Positions 16,649 through 26,827 of a DNA stretch of 64,000 nucleotides are shown here, in pieces. Each line of letters begins with the position of its first letter. The stretch's first letter is position 1. The position numbers were made by a program, and so were the translations under genes. The stretch comes from Desulfosalsimonas propionicica (GTDB taxonomy: Bacteria; Desulfobacterota; Desulfobacteria; Desulfobacterales; Desulfosalsimonadaceae): assembly GCF_013761005.1 (NCBI RefSeq), contig NZ_JACDUS010000003.1, forward strand, positions 62,001 through 126,000, read 5' to 3'. The notes below the pieces were generated by a model. That model saw nothing but the letters and a program-made list of their open reading frames with translations, ran no database searches and had not been told where the DNA came from.

Positions 16649-17968
16649 ATGAATCCAATTGCAGCACAGTTAAATGAAATAATTGAGCAGGGCAACGCCC
16701 ATTTGATGGAAATGCTTTCCAGCGTGGGCAGGGAGCTGTTTTTTCCAAAAGGGATCCTTTCCCAGAGTGCAGAGGCCAAACAGAAGGCCACGCGTTTGAA
16801 TGCCACCATCGGTATTGCCAGACAAGGCGACAGCGCCATGGTGCTGCCTTCGGTGATGCGCTCGGTTGCCGGCCTGGCACCTGAGCAGTCCGTGACCTAC
16901 GCCCCCTCCTTTGGCATACCGCAGCTGCGAAGCACCTGGCAGAAGGAAATATATGAGAAAAATCCGTCGCTTGCCGGCAAAACCGTGAGCCTGCCCGTGG
17001 TGACAAACGGGATTACCCATGCCATCAGCATTTTTGCCGATGTGTGGACAGATCCGGGTGATGTGATTGTTTTGCCCGAGATGATGTGGGGCAATTACAA
17101 TATGATTTTCGGGGTGAGAAAAAAGGCGCGCATCTCCCAATACCCGATTTTTACCGAAACAGGCGGCTATAACGTGGAGGCCCTGGCCGACTGCCTGAAA
17201 AAGGAGGCCCGGGAAAACCAGAAAATCACCGTGCTGCTCAATTTCCCCCACAATCCCACGGGCTATACCCTCACGGAAACAGAAGCCGATCAGGTGGTGG
17301 CCGTGCTCACCGAACTGGCCGGGGCCGGCACCAATGTCATTGTTGTCTGCGATGACGCCTATTTCGGCTTGTTTTACGAGGACGGAATTTTAAAGGAATC
17401 GATCTTTTCCCGGCTGTGCGGATGCCATCCCCGCCTGCTGGCCGTCAAGCTCGACGGGGCCACCAAGGAAAATTATGTCTGGGGCCTGCGGGTGGGCTTT
17501 ATCACTTACGGGGCGGTCATTGACGGTGATGCCGCAGAGGTCTTTGACGTCCTTGAGCGCAAAACCGCCGGGTGCGTGCGCGGCAATATTTCCAATGCCT
17601 CGCATTTGAGCCAGTCCATTGTGGTAAAATCCATGCAGGATGAAAATTACCAGGCGGAAAAGCATGACAGATACGAACTGCTCCGGGCCCGGGCCGAAAC
17701 CGTGAAACAGGTACTGGCAGATCCCAAATATGATTCTGCCTGGGATGTTTATCCCTTTAACTCCGGTTATTTCATGTGCATCCGGTTAAAGACCGTGGAG
17801 GCGGAAACATTGCGGGTGCACCTGCTTGATCACTACGGGGTGGGGCTGATTGCACTGGGCAGATACGATCTGCGGGTGGCCTTTTCCTGTCTGGAAAAAG
17901 ATGATATCCGCACCCTGTTTGACATTGTGCATCAGGGAATTGCGGATTTGACCCGGGATACGGGATAA
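16649..17968 (+). CDS. Class I/II PLP-dependent aminotransferase
   Basis: 439 aa fold-type I enzyme. LLNFPHNPTGYTLT, the cofactor-Asp motif VVCDDAYFGLF and the Lys region DGATKENYVWGLRVGF are the family landmarks; the Lys in ATKEN should bind PLP. Residues 1-60 are longer than in aspartate aminotransferases and the C-terminus is LRVAFSCLE, as in archaeal-type aminotransferases. AGGGCA precedes the ATG. A ClC channel gene follows 48 bases downstream on the same strand, without an obvious functional link. The amino-acid substrate cannot be stated. Confidence 0.9.
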   Translation: MNPIAAQLNEIIEQGNAHLMEMLSSVGRELFFPKGILSQSAEAKQKATRLNATIGIARQGDSAMVLPSVMRSVAGLAPEQSVTYAPSFGIPQLRSTWQKEIYEKNPSLAGKTVSLPVVTNGITHAISIFADVWTDPGDVIVLPEMMWGNYNMIFGVRKKARISQYPIFTETGGYNVEALADCLKKEARENQKITVLLNFPHNPTGYTLTETEADQVVAVLTELAGAGTNVIVVCDDAYFGLFYEDGILKESIFSRLCGCHPRLLAVKLDGATKENYVWGLRVGFITYGAVIDGDAAEVFDVLERKTAGCVRGNISNASHLSQSIVVKSMQDENYQAEKHDRYELLRARAETVKQVLADPKYDSAWDVYPFNSGYFMCIRLKTVEAETLRVHLLDHYGVGLIALGRYDLRVAFSCLEKDDIRTLFDIVHQGIADLTRDTG

Positions 17969-18016
17969 TCCGGGCCGGTTTGTTTGCACGGCCGCATATG
18001 CCGGAAAGAAGATAGC

Positions 18017-19852
18017 GTGGCACAGCAGCATCGTATTCATCAACTGGCGGTTTTGCTAAAGCAGCGGATCCGGTCTGTCAACCTTGCCCGGGCGGGCAAG
18101 TGGAGCCTTTTTTTTGTTCTCATCGGCATTATTGCCGGCACCGGCTCCATTATTTTCCAGTATCTGTGCCAGCTCGGAGCCCATGTGTTCATGGACTGGA
18201 TGGCCGGTTACCGCCCCCCGCAGCCGGCCGGGGAAGGACATATCCTGCCGCCTACCGCCACGGTGTTCAATCGCTGGATTCTTTTGTTTCTGCCGGCTGT
18301 CGGCGGATTGTTAAGCGGCTGGATCGTTTACCGGTTTGCCCCGGAGGCCGAAGGCCACGGCACGGATGCAGCTATTGAGGCCTATCACCAGAAGGGCGGG
18401 TTCATGCGCTCCCGGGTACCGATTGTCAAAACGATTGCCTCGGCCATTACCCTGACCACCGGCGGTTCCGGCGGAAGGGAAGGGCCCATTGCACAGATCG
18501 GGGCGGGTTTCGGCTCTTTTATGGCCACCAAACTCAAGCTGTCGGAGCGCGAGCGCCGAATCATGCTGGCCGCAGGCATCGGCGCAGGGGTGGGCAGTAT
18601 TTTCCGGGCACCGCTGGCAGGGGCGCTGTTTGCCTCGGAAGTGCTTTACAGCGACCCGGATTTTGAATCCGAGGTCATCATCCCGGCCGGAATTTCCTCG
18701 GTGGTGGCCTATTGCCTGTTCTCCCTGGTATTCGGCTGGGGCACCCTGTTTGATTCGCCCGAATTCAGGTTCCAGAACCCCCTGGAACTCGGTCCCTATA
18801 TTGTTCTGGCCCTGGTGCTGTCGGTTTTGAGCCTCTGCTATGTCACATCCTTTTACGGGGTTACGGATCTGTTTAAGAAAATCCGGATTCCCAATCATGT
18901 CAAGCCGGCCATCGGCGGGATGCTAACCGGCATGGTCGGATTTTACCTGCCCTCCACCCTGGCGTTTGGCTATGGTTACGCACAGCAGGCCATTTTCAAT
19001 GAACTGGCCATCTCTGTTTTGCTGGCCCTGGCCCTGGGAAAGATCCTCACCACCTCCTTTACCATCGGCTCCGGGGGCAGCGGGGGCGTGTTCGGGCCTT
19101 CAGTGGTCATTGGCGGGGCCATGGGCGGAGTGGTGGGAAAACTGTTTCACCAGCTGATCCCCGGTGTTGTCACCAGCCCAGGTGCTTTTGTGGTGGTGGG
19201 CATGGCGGGGTTTTTCACGGCCGTGTCCAACGCGCCCATTTCCACCATTATTTTTGTCAGCGAGATGACCAATTCCTATGAACTCCTTCTGCCCAGCCTG
19301 TTTGTCTGCTCCATCTGCTATGTGACATCCCGGCGCTGGAGCATTTACCGCAAGCAGGTCAAAAACCGGGTGGCATCGCCGGCCCATGCCGGAGAATTCA
19401 TGGTGGACGTGCTCCAGTTGATCAAGGTGCGGGATCTGATGCACCTGGTGCGAAAGGTCCCCACCATTCCCGAGCACATGCCGTTTCAACAGTTCAAGGT
19501 GTTTTTTTCCCAGACAAAGCAGCATTATTTTCCGGTCATGGACGAGGAAAACCGTATGAGGGGGATTTTTTCAAGCACGGACATCCGGGGGGTTTTGTTT
19601 TCCCCGGAAATCGAGCACCTGGTGGTCATGCGCGATATTGCCACCTCCACCGTGGTGGCCACCACGGCTTCCGAAGATTTAAATACCGTGCTGCAAAAGA
19701 TGACCACCAAAAACATTGACAGCCTGCCAGTGGTTTCCGAGGAAGACGCGCATGTACTGCTGGGCATGCTTGACAGAAGGGATGTGATTGCCTTCTACAA
19801 CCGGCAGGTGCAGCGCTTAAAGGCCGGAGAACTGGGACCGCAGGGGGCATGA
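18017..19852 (+). CDS. ClC-family chloride channel/transporter with CBS domains
   Basis: 611 aa from the GTG at 18017 (GAAAGAAG just upstream); a TTG at 17984 is possible. About ten hydrophobic segments form the ClC pore. GSGGREGP contains the gating Glu of the GxEGP motif, and GSGGSGGVFGPS is the third selectivity motif (GxFxP-like). Two CBS domains occupy about residues 470-600 (MHLVRKVPTIPEH, YFPVMDEENRMRGIFSSTDIR; SLPVVSEEDAHVLLGMLDRRDV), the usual nucleotide-sensing tail. It sits in the inner membrane. Channel or H+/Cl- exchanger cannot be decided from sequence. Confidence 0.92.
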   Translation: MAQQHRIHQLAVLLKQRIRSVNLARAGKWSLFFVLIGIIAGTGSIIFQYLCQLGAHVFMDWMAGYRPPQPAGEGHILPPTATVFNRWILLFLPAVGGLLSGWIVYRFAPEAEGHGTDAAIEAYHQKGGFMRSRVPIVKTIASAITLTTGGSGGREGPIAQIGAGFGSFMATKLKLSERERRIMLAAGIGAGVGSIFRAPLAGALFASEVLYSDPDFESEVIIPAGISSVVAYCLFSLVFGWGTLFDSPEFRFQNPLELGPYIVLALVLSVLSLCYVTSFYGVTDLFKKIRIPNHVKPAIGGMLTGMVGFYLPSTLAFGYGYAQQAIFNELAISVLLALALGKILTTSFTIGSGGSGGVFGPSVVIGGAMGGVVGKLFHQLIPGVVTSPGAFVVVGMAGFFTAVSNAPISTIIFVSEMTNSYELLLPSLFVCSICYVTSRRWSIYRKQVKNRVASPAHAGEFMVDVLQLIKVRDLMHLVRKVPTIPEHMPFQQFKVFFSQTKQHYFPVMDEENRMRGIFSSTDIRGVLFSPEIEHLVVMRDIATSTVVATTASEDLNTVLQKMTTKNIDSLPVVSEEDAHVLLGMLDRRDVIAFYNRQVQRLKAGELGPQGA

Positions 19853-19862
19853 AGCCATTTTT

Positions 19863-20603
19863 TTAGTATTCCACGTCTACAAGAAACAGGCCGTGGGCCG
19901 GGGCCGTGGCACCGGCGTGGCTGCGGTCTTTGGAATCCAGGATGGCCGGCATTTCTTCCGGGGTCATTCGCCCCAGGCCCGTTTCAACCAGGGTACCCAG
20001 GATGTTTCTGACCATGTAGCGGAGAAATCCGTTTGCGGTGATTTCAAAGATGATCTGCGGGTCTTTGGCATCTGTAAGAAACCGGGCCGTAGAAATTGTC
20101 CGGATGCTGTGGGATCTGGGGCTGCCGGTGTTTTCAAATGCGCCAAAATCATGGGTGCCTTTGACATGCCGGGCGGCCTGCACCATGGCTTTAATGTCTA
20201 TGGGTTTTGCAATGTGCCAGGCATACTGCCGGCCGATGGCCGGGGCCAGGGGGCGGTTTAAGATATAGTAACGATAGGTTTTCTGCCTGACATCATAGCG
20301 GGCGTGAAAGGTCTCTGATTCGCGGGTGCAGGAACGGATGACAATGTCTTCGGGCAGCAGGCTGTTTAGCCCGGAGAAAAAAGCATCCGGCGTGAGGCGG
20401 GTCTGGCAGCGGAAATGGGCGCTTTGGCCCAGGGCGTGCACCCCTGCATCTGTCCGGCCCGATCCCGTGACCCGGACGGGCTGGCGGGTCATGGTAAAAA
20501 GGGCTTTTTCAATTTGGCCCTGGATGGTGCGACCGGTTTTCTGGATCTGCCAGCCGTTGAAATCCGTGCCGTCGTATTCCACAATGAGTTTGAAGGTCTG
20601 CAT
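19863..20603 (-). CDS. truA: tRNA pseudouridine(38-40) synthase
   Basis: 246 aa. Catalytic Asp lies in GRTDAGVHALGQ; the N-terminal VEYDGTDFNGWQ and the C-terminal FLRYMVRNILGTLVE motifs are diagnostic of TruA. It modifies uridines in the tRNA anticodon arm. It is divergent from argJ (54 bases between starts) and convergent with the ClC gene, 10 bases between stops. No clear ribosome site precedes the ATG at 20603. Confidence 0.96.
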   Translation of the reverse strand: MQTFKLIVEYDGTDFNGWQIQKTGRTIQGQIEKALFTMTRQPVRVTGSGRTDAGVHALGQSAHFRCQTRLTPDAFFSGLNSLLPEDIVIRSCTRESETFHARYDVRQKTYRYYILNRPLAPAIGRQYAWHIAKPIDIKAMVQAARHVKGTHDFGAFENTGSPRSHSIRTISTARFLTDAKDPQIIFEITANGFLRYMVRNILGTLVETGLGRMTPEEMPAILDSKDRSHAGATAPAHGLFLVDVEY

Positions 20604-20657
20604 AAAAACAATTTCTAATCCGGATCAAACCGGATTGCAAGGGATATAGAAGGAGCG

Positions 20658-21836
20658 ATGCCAATGGTTAAGGGATTTCGCGCGGCAGCCGTATGTGCGG
20701 GGTTAAAGAAAAACGGAAAAAAGGACCTGGCCCTGATTGTCTCGGATCCCCCTGCTGCCGCAGCCGGGGTGTTTACCCAAAACCGGGTCCAGGCCGCACC
20801 TGTGCGCCTTGACAAGCAGCGCCTGAGCAGCGGGGTGTGCCGGGCCATTATTGTCAACAGCGGCAATGCCAACTGCTGTACCGGCGATCAGGGCATGGAA
20901 GATGCCCGCGCCATGACCCGGCTGGCCGCAGAAGCCATCAACGCTGATGATGCGCATGTTATGGCCGCCTCCACGGGTGTGATCGGCCAACCCCTGAACA
21001 TGGACAAAATCCGGGCTGCCGTACCCGGTCTTGCGGGCGGGCTTTCTCCGGATGGGTTTGAGGCGGCAGCCGAGGCCATTATGACCACAGATACCCGGCC
21101 CAAACTGGTTTCCGGGCAGGGGCAGATGGGGGAAAAAACCTACAGCCTGGCGGCCATGGCCAAGGGCTCGGGCATGATCCGGCCGGACATGGCCACCATG
21201 CTTTGCTTTGTGTGCACGGATCTTGAAATCGCGGCTGTGGATCTGCAGCAGGCCCTGGTTTCTGCAAACGAGGCTTCTTTTAACCGCATCACAATAGACG
21301 GAGATACCAGCACCAATGACACGGTGCTGGTGCTGGCAAACGGCCAGAGCGGAGCGCAGGCAAAAACGCCTGCGGATTTGCGGGCGTTTGCTGAATTGCT
21401 GGAAAATGTCCTGGGAAAACTGGCCCGAATGATCGTAGAAGACGGGGAGGGGGCCACCAAGTGCGTGGAAATTTCCGTGATCAATGCAGAGTCCCGGGAA
21501 AATGCCCGGCAGATGGCCGATACCGTGGCCAATTCCAGCCTGGTGAAAACCGCTTTTTTTGGCGAGGACGCCAACTGGGGCCGGATCATTGCGGCTCTGG
21601 GCCGGGCCGGGGTAAAATTTGACCCGGACGCCGTGGATATCTGGTTTGATGACGTGAAAATTGTGGAAAAGGGCATGGGCTGCGGTGATACGGCCGAGGC
21701 CGCGGCCACTGAAGTGCTGCGGAAAAAAACCTTTGTTGTTACCATTGACGTGAAATCCGGCTCGCAGCAGGCCGCGGTGCTCACCTGTGATTTTTCCGTG
21801 GATTACGTGAAAATCAACGCGGATTACCGGTCCTGA
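20658..21836 (+). CDS. argJ: Glutamate N-acetyltransferase / amino-acid acetyltransferase
   Basis: 392 aa. Self-cleaving Ntn-fold enzyme of the cyclic arginine pathway, transferring acetyl from N-acetylornithine to glutamate. The cleavage region KGSGMIRPDMATML, with the nucleophile Thr, is intact, as are VNSGNANCCTG and the C-terminal GEDANWGRIIAALGRAG. GAAGGAG precedes the ATG at 20658. Whether it also uses acetyl-CoA cannot be told from sequence. No other arg genes lie in the window; a pseudouridine synthase gene follows after 2 bases. Confidence 0.96.
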   Translation: MPMVKGFRAAAVCAGLKKNGKKDLALIVSDPPAAAAGVFTQNRVQAAPVRLDKQRLSSGVCRAIIVNSGNANCCTGDQGMEDARAMTRLAAEAINADDAHVMAASTGVIGQPLNMDKIRAAVPGLAGGLSPDGFEAAAEAIMTTDTRPKLVSGQGQMGEKTYSLAAMAKGSGMIRPDMATMLCFVCTDLEIAAVDLQQALVSANEASFNRITIDGDTSTNDTVLVLANGQSGAQAKTPADLRAFAELLENVLGKLARMIVEDGEGATKCVEISVINAESRENARQMADTVANSSLVKTAFFGEDANWGRIIAALGRAGVKFDPDAVDIWFDDVKIVEKGMGCGDTAEAAATEVLRKKTFVVTIDVKSGSQQAAVLTCDFSVDYVKINADYRS

Positions 21837-21838
21837 TC

Positions 21839-22564
21839 ATGGCACCCAAAGAGGAAAAAAAACGGGTCCGCCTCCAGAAGTTTATGGCTGATGCCGGTAT
21901 CTGCTCCCGCCGGAGGGCGGAAGATTATATCCGAAAGGGCTTGGTGCAGGTAAACGGGCAAACGGTTACCCAAATGGGCACCACCGTGGATCCGGATACC
22001 GATCGGGTGGAAGTATCCGGCAAACCCGTTGTCCCGGCCCGGCAGGAGGTATATATCATGCTCAACAAGCCTGCGGGCTATATCTGCTCCTGCAGCCAGC
22101 CGGGCCGGAAAATCGTGCTGGATCTGGTTGATGTGGATCAGCGGGTCTTTCCCGTGGGCCGGCTGGATCGCGATTCCACGGGTCTGGTTTTGCTCACCAG
22201 CGACGGCCGGATTCATCATCGCCTGGCCCACCCGTCATTTGACCATGAAAAGCAATATGAGGTGGCAGTCGACCGACCGGTTTCTGATGCAAAACTCGAT
22301 GAGCTGCGCTGCGGGGTGAAGCTGTCCGACGGCATGACCCGGCCGGCAGAGGTACTGCGCCATGGCGAAAAAAGTTTTGACATCACCCTGCAGGAAGGCC
22401 GCAACCGGCAGATCCGGCGCATGGCCGAGGCCGTGGGCTGCAAGGTGGTCCGCCTGCACAGAATCCGCATGGGCCCGGTTTGGCTAAAGGATCTGCCACC
22501 CGGTCAGTGGCGCCACCTGACAGAGGCAGAACAGCGGAAGTTGCTCAATTCCTGCGGCCTGTAG
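21839..22564 (+). CDS. RsuA/RluB/RluE-family rRNA pseudouridine synthase
   Basis: 241 aa. An S4 RNA-binding domain at about 10-55 (LQKFMADAGICSRRRAEDYI) precedes the catalytic domain with GRLDRDSTGLVLLT, whose Asp is catalytic, and NRQIRRMAEAVG. Size fits the small RsuA/RluB group that modifies ribosomal RNA. It begins 2 bases after the argJ stop, so it shares that transcript. An 11-bp perfect hairpin follows the stop directly. Confidence 0.93.
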   Translation: MAPKEEKKRVRLQKFMADAGICSRRRAEDYIRKGLVQVNGQTVTQMGTTVDPDTDRVEVSGKPVVPARQEVYIMLNKPAGYICSCSQPGRKIVLDLVDVDQRVFPVGRLDRDSTGLVLLTSDGRIHHRLAHPSFDHEKQYEVAVDRPVSDAKLDELRCGVKLSDGMTRPAEVLRHGEKSFDITLQEGRNRQIRRMAEAVGCKVVRLHRIRMGPVWLKDLPPGQWRHLTEAEQRKLLNSCGL

Positions 22565-22611
22565 TCGGTGGTCAGTGGTCGGCGATCAGCAGACTGACTG
22601 CTGACCACCGA
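22565..22611. terminator. Hairpin between converging genes
   Basis: Arms TCGGTGGTCAG and CTGACCACCGA pair perfectly around a 25-base loop. It fills the whole gap between the stops of the pseudouridine synthase and phoU. No long T run follows on either strand, so it may act as a weak bidirectional terminator or RNA end protector. Confidence 0.5.
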
Positions 22612-23319
22612 TTACTGTGAACTTCCCGGATCCTCTTCCCGCAGTTCCTGGTGCTTGATATTCAACCCTTCGGCGATGAATATGACCTGTTCACCGATGT
22701 TGGTGGAAAGATCCGCCACTCTTTCCATGCACCGCGAAATGATGATGGTCTGGATGGAGCGGCGGGTTTTGATGCGCCTGCTGTCAATGGCCGGAGCGTC
22801 GGCAACAATGAGTTCAATGAGGCTTTTTAGTACCTGTACGGTGGACTCGTCTGCCTGGTCATCCATCCTGCGTATCTCCCGTGCGGTTTGCACATCCATG
22901 TCGCGAAACGACATGATGGCTTGCTTCAGCATTTGCCGGCTTGTCTCAATAAGACTTTCCATTGCTGATGTCTTTTCAAGCGGGGGGTGCTGGCACAGAA
23001 AAATTGTCCGCTCGGCGATATTTACCGCCTGGTCGGCTATGCGTTCGAGCTCGTTGCTGATTTTCATGTTGCCGATGATCATGCGCAAATCCTTTGCCAT
23101 GGGCTGTTCCAGGGCAAGCAGGCGCAGGGACTGTTTGTCCACTTCCAGTTCAATGCTGTTTATTTTTTTGTCTCCGTCAATAACTTCCTGGGCCAGTTCG
23201 GTATCCCGGTTTTTATAGGCCCTGGTGGCTCTTTCATAAGCATCCTGGCAATGGGCGGCCATGTTTAAGACTGTTATTTTTAGCTTTTCAAGCTCCTGGT
23301 GAAAATGCAGCCGTTCCAT
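22612..23319 (-). CDS. phoU: Phosphate signalling complex protein PhoU
   Basis: 235 aa, two tandem three-helix PhoU repeats (about 15-110 and 120-215), with the metal-binding type motif ELERIADQAVNIAE in the first and CMERVADLSTNIGEQVIF in the second. AAGGAGG precedes the ATG. It links the Pst transporter to the PhoR kinase and damps signalling when phosphate is plentiful. Last gene of the pst-pho cluster; 12 bases after pstB. Confidence 0.95.
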   Translation of the reverse strand: MERLHFHQELEKLKITVLNMAAHCQDAYERATRAYKNRDTELAQEVIDGDKKINSIELEVDKQSLRLLALEQPMAKDLRMIIGNMKISNELERIADQAVNIAERTIFLCQHPPLEKTSAMESLIETSRQMLKQAIMSFRDMDVQTAREIRRMDDQADESTVQVLKSLIELIVADAPAIDSRRIKTRRSIQTIIISRCMERVADLSTNIGEQVIFIAEGLNIKHQELREEDPGSSQ

Positions 23320-23331
23320 CTATCCTCCTTG

Positions 23332-24093
23332 TTATCCGAACCGTCCGGTGATGTAGTCTTCGGTCTGTTTAAGGCCGGGCCGGGTAAACAAAGTTTCCGT
23401 ATCTCCGGACTCAATCAGCTTTCCCATGTAGAAAAACGCGGTTATATCCGATACCCGGGCCGCCTGCTGCATGTTGTGGGTAACGATTATGATGGTGAAT
23501 CTTTTCTTTAGTTCATGGATCAGGTCCTCGATCTTCTGTGTGGCGATCGGGTCCAATGCCGAGGCGGGCTCGTCCATGAGAAGAACTTCGGGTTCCACCG
23601 CCAGGGCGCGGGCAATGCAGAGCCGCTGCTGCTGCCCTCCTGAAAGCCCCAGGGCCGACTGGTTGAGCCGGTCTTTTATCTCGTCCCACAGGGCTGCCTG
23701 CTTGAGGTTCCATTCAACTTTTTCCCTTAAAAGACGTTTGTCTTTTATGCCGTTTACCCGCAGGCCGTAGGCCACGTTGTCAAAAACGGTTTTCGGAAAA
23801 GGGTTGGGCTTTTGAAACACCATGCCAACCCGCCGTCGCAGGCTGACCACGTCCACCGAGGGGGAGTAAATATTTTCGCTGTCAAGAAGTATTTCGCCTT
23901 CGGCCCGGGTTGCCGGTATCAGGTCGTTCATGCGGTTTAAGCACCTTAGGAAAGTACTTTTTCCGCACCCCGAGGGGCCGATCAATGCAGATACCTGGTT
24001 TTTCCGCAATTCCAGGTTGATGTCTTCAAGAGCTTTGAAATCCCCGTAATAAAAATTAAGGCTGTTTACCTGAAATTTTGCCTGCTCCGTCAT
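23332..24093 (-). CDS. pstB: Phosphate ABC transporter ATP-binding protein
   Basis: 253 aa. Walker [10 protein letters not shown], signature [15 protein letters not shown], Walker [14 protein letters not shown] and H-loop [13 protein letters not shown] are intact; [18 protein letters not shown] is diagnostic of PstB. It energises phosphate import through PstA/PstC. The start overlaps the stop of the histidine kinase gene by 4 bases. In many bacteria pstB sits directly after pstA, whereas here phoB and phoR lie between. Confidence 0.96.
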   Translation of the reverse strand: MTEQAKFQVNSLNFYYGDFKALEDINLELRKNQVSALIGPSGCGKSTFLRCLNRMNDLIPATRAEGEILLDSENIYSPSVDVVSLRRRVGMVFQKPNPFPKTVFDNVAYGLRVNGIKDKRLLREKVEWNLKQAALWDEIKDRLNQSALGLSGGQQQRLCIARALAVEPEVLLMDEPASALDPIATQKIEDLIHELKKRFTIIIVTHNMQQAARVSDITAFFYMGKLIESGDTETLFTRPGLKQTEDYITGRFG

Positions 24094-25928
24094 GTCTGGT
24101 CCAGTCCTTTTTGTTTATTGCCGCAACCACCGGTGTTGCTGTCTACATCTTCCGGGCCCTGTTCTGCCCTGGGAAGGGTAAAAAAGAACACGCTTCCCCT
24201 GTCCGCGCCCTCTGGCGGGCTTTGGACCCATATCCGGCCGTGCATAACCGATACCGCGTGCTTACATATGGAAAGACCGAGACCCGTGCCGCCTGTGGTC
24301 CGGCTTCGTTCCTTGTCGATCCTGTAGAATCTTTCAAATATCCTGTCTTTGTGCTGTTCGGCAATCCCGGGACCCTGATCCCGGATGCCGAAAATGATTT
24401 CCCGGTCCTTTGTTTCGCAGAACACTTCCACGGTACCGCCGGAGGGCGAATATCGTACAGCGTTGTCCAGAAGGTTTCTGACCACCCTGTTTAAAGCCGC
24501 TTCATCAGCCTTTACCATCACCGGCGGGGTTATGCTGTTTTCGAGTTTTATGTGTTTTTCTCCGGCCATGGGCTTGCAGATTTCCGTGGCGGATTGAAAA
24601 ACACCGGCTGCATCCAGGGGCAGAAGATTGAGTCCCGCAGGTCTTTCCTCCAGGCGGGTTAACGCCAGCAGGTCGTTTACGATAGTTGTCATCTGCTCGG
24701 TATTTTTTCTGATGGTCAAAAGAAATGATTCCGCCTGTGCGTCCAGAGAAAAATCCCCGGATGCAAGGGTTTCCACATATCCCTTTATGGATGTAAGCGG
24801 GGTTTTTAACTCATGAGAGACATTTGCCACAAAATCGCGCCGGATTTTTTCCAGGCGCCTGTGAGTGCTTATATCGTAGAAAACGATCAATGCCCCGCCT
24901 TCGGGTATTTTCAGGGCATAGACTTCGTAATAGCGCTCGTCTTCTGCCGAAACGGTAAGGCTGCATTCTTGTTCACCGCCAAGAATCCTGTTGCATGCCT
25001 CCTGAACTTCGCTGTTGAGCAGAACTTCCAGGGGGCGTTTTCCTATGCACGAAAGCCTGCATTCCGCGATATCTCCCATGGCCCGGTTAATGCTTTTGAT
25101 TCTGCCCGCCCGGTCCAGGAGCATCACACCTTCGCGCATGTTTTCAACGATAGCCTCCATCTCAGTGTTCTGCTCTGAGATGACCTCCATCTGTTCGTGT
25201 ATCCTGTCAGCGGTTTCGTTGAGCGTTACAGAGAGATCGTAGAACTCCCGGCCTGAATCCATTATGTAATGATGGGAAAAATCTCCGGACGCGACTGACT
25301 TTAACCTGTCCATTACCCTGTGTATGGGTTTTTCCAGTTTTCTTGCCAGATACAGACTTACCAGGAAGGCCACTGCCGCAATAAGTGCCATTCCCGCCCA
25401 AAATCGCCGGGTATAGGAATTGAGCCTGTTCTCAACAGAAGAGACAGGGTATGCGGCACGAAGGTACAGGGGTTGTTTTTCTTCAGGCGTACGGATCTGC
25501 TTGGCCGCGTAGATAAGGTTGCGCCGGATCGTGGCGGAATAGCGCATGCTTACAGCCGGCTGCCCGCTTTTTCCGGTCTCAAGGATCTCCTCCCTGTCTG
25601 CGTGGTTTTCCATGTATCTGAGTTCGTCAAAACGTACCGAGGAGTCGGCAATGACTTTTCCGCCGGGTTTTATAACGGTTATTCTATAGCCCAGCCTTTC
25701 GGCCATGGCGCCGCACCACCGGTCCAGTTGCTCGTTGTTTTCAAATGGGGCGTCTTTTTTAAGCGTCCATTCCAGAAATTCGAGCTGTTCAAGGGCGTTT
25801 TCCCTGGATTCCTTCAAAATTTCGCTTTTTAAGGCCGTGTAGAAGTAAATGCCCGGCAGGACAACCGCAATGGCAAGCACTGCGCAGAATGCCAGAAAAA
25901 GCCTGTTTCTGAACTTCATGTATTTCAT
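24090..25928 (-). CDS. phoR: Phosphate-regulon sensor histidine kinase
   Basis: 612 aa. Transmembrane helix at about 8-28, a periplasmic domain to about 170, a second helix near 180-200, HAMP (about 200-250), a PAS-like domain (about 265-365), then HisKA with the phospho-acceptor in [15 protein letters not shown] and HATPase with [20 protein letters not shown] and [10 protein letters not shown]. The large periplasmic region is unlike E. coli PhoR, which has almost none, and resembles PhoR of Gram-positives and other Deltaproteobacteria. It starts directly after the phoB stop, so both are coupled. Confidence 0.93.
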   Translation of the reverse strand: MKYMKFRNRLFLAFCAVLAIAVVLPGIYFYTALKSEILKESRENALEQLEFLEWTLKKDAPFENNEQLDRWCGAMAERLGYRITVIKPGGKVIADSSVRFDELRYMENHADREEILETGKSGQPAVSMRYSATIRRNLIYAAKQIRTPEEKQPLYLRAAYPVSSVENRLNSYTRRFWAGMALIAAVAFLVSLYLARKLEKPIHRVMDRLKSVASGDFSHHYIMDSGREFYDLSVTLNETADRIHEQMEVISEQNTEMEAIVENMREGVMLLDRAGRIKSINRAMGDIAECRLSCIGKRPLEVLLNSEVQEACNRILGGEQECSLTVSAEDERYYEVYALKIPEGGALIVFYDISTHRRLEKIRRDFVANVSHELKTPLTSIKGYVETLASGDFSLDAQAESFLLTIRKNTEQMTTIVNDLLALTRLEERPAGLNLLPLDAAGVFQSATEICKPMAGEKHIKLENSITPPVMVKADEAALNRVVRNLLDNAVRYSPSGGTVEVFCETKDREIIFGIRDQGPGIAEQHKDRIFERFYRIDKERSRTTGGTGLGLSICKHAVSVMHGRIWVQSPPEGADRGSVFFFTLPRAEQGPEDVDSNTGGCGNKQKGLDQT

Positions 25929-26618
25929 TTAATTTTCCCTGAACCGGTAGCCCACGCCCCGGACCGTTTCAATGTCGTCGGCATAGGGCTCGATTTTCTG
26001 TCTGAGCCGCCTTATATGCGTGTCAACGGTTCTGTGATAGCCCTCGAACTGATATCCCCAGACCCGGTCTAGCAGAATGTCTCTTGAGCGGACTCTCCCC
26101 CTGTTTTTAAGCAGGTCAAACAGAAGGTTGAACTCCGTTACAGTCAGGTGTAGCTCTCTGTCCCCGATCCGGATCCTGTAGTTTTCAGGCTCCAGTACCA
26201 TGTCTTTGTGACGCAGAAGGTTTTCTTCGTCTGCCTCCTGCGGCGGGGCGTGGCGTCTTAGCACAGCCTTTATGCGAAGCATAAGCTCCCTTGGTGAAAA
26301 AGGCTTTACAATGTAGTCGTCCGCCCCCAGCTCAAAACCCACTATCCTGTCTACTTCCTCGCCTTTGGCTGTAAGCATAATAACCGGTATGTTTTGGGTG
26401 TCCTGATTGCGTTTGAGTGTTTTGCAAACTTCCAGGCCGTCTGTGCCGGGCAGCATCAGATCCAGGATCACCATGCAGGGGTGTTCGCGGATGGCGGCTT
26501 CAAGGCCTTCATCCCCGCTGCTTTCCTTTAGGGCGCGGAAGCCCTCGTGTTCCAGATGCCAGGCGATCAGGTTTAAAATGTCGGTGTCATCTTCAATGAC
26601 CAGTATGGTCTCTTGCAT
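25929..26618 (-). CDS. phoB: Phosphate-regulon response regulator, OmpR family
   Basis: 229 aa. Receiver domain with acidic pocket (IEDDTD), phospho-Asp in VILDLMLPGTDG and switch Lys in YIVKPFSP; winged-helix output domain from about 135 with RGRVRSRDILLDRVWGY and RTVDTHIRRLRQKIEP. Activates the pho regulon under phosphate limitation together with the adjacent kinase. A 209-base gap separates it from pstA upstream and contains a repeat with a short hairpin, so it may also have its own promoter. Confidence 0.95.
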   Translation of the reverse strand: MQETILVIEDDTDILNLIAWHLEHEGFRALKESSGDEGLEAAIREHPCMVILDLMLPGTDGLEVCKTLKRNQDTQNIPVIMLTAKGEEVDRIVGFELGADDYIVKPFSPRELMLRIKAVLRRHAPPQEADEENLLRHKDMVLEPENYRIRIGDRELHLTVTEFNLLFDLLKNRGRVRSRDILLDRVWGYQFEGYHRTVDTHIRRLRQKIEPYADDIETVRGVGYRFREN

Positions 26619-26669
26619 GGTTTTTACTTTCAGGCCCGTGACCGGTGAATTACAGAATAAGATGGATAA

Positions 26670-26790
26670 GCCTGTAAAAAGTCTTTTTTACAGGGCATTT
26701 ATAGTTTTAAGTTTGAAGTGATTAAGTGTTAAGTAAAATCGATATGTTATCTTTTTATTGGTTGTCGGTTATAGAAGCTTCCGAACTTTT
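26670..26790. repeat. AT-rich dispersed repeat, copy 1 (uninterrupted)
   Basis: Starts with hairpin GCCTGTAAAAAGTCTTTTTT then ACAGGG and continues with AAGTGATTAAGTGTTAAG, AAGTAAAATC and a TTTTTATTG tract. The same order of motifs appears at 44613-44890, where a MITE-like element interrupts it at AAGTGTT. Lies between phoB and pstA. Confidence 0.6.
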
Positions 26791-26827
26791 AATCGTGCAA
26801 TCAAGAATAACCTCTGGGAAAAAAGTT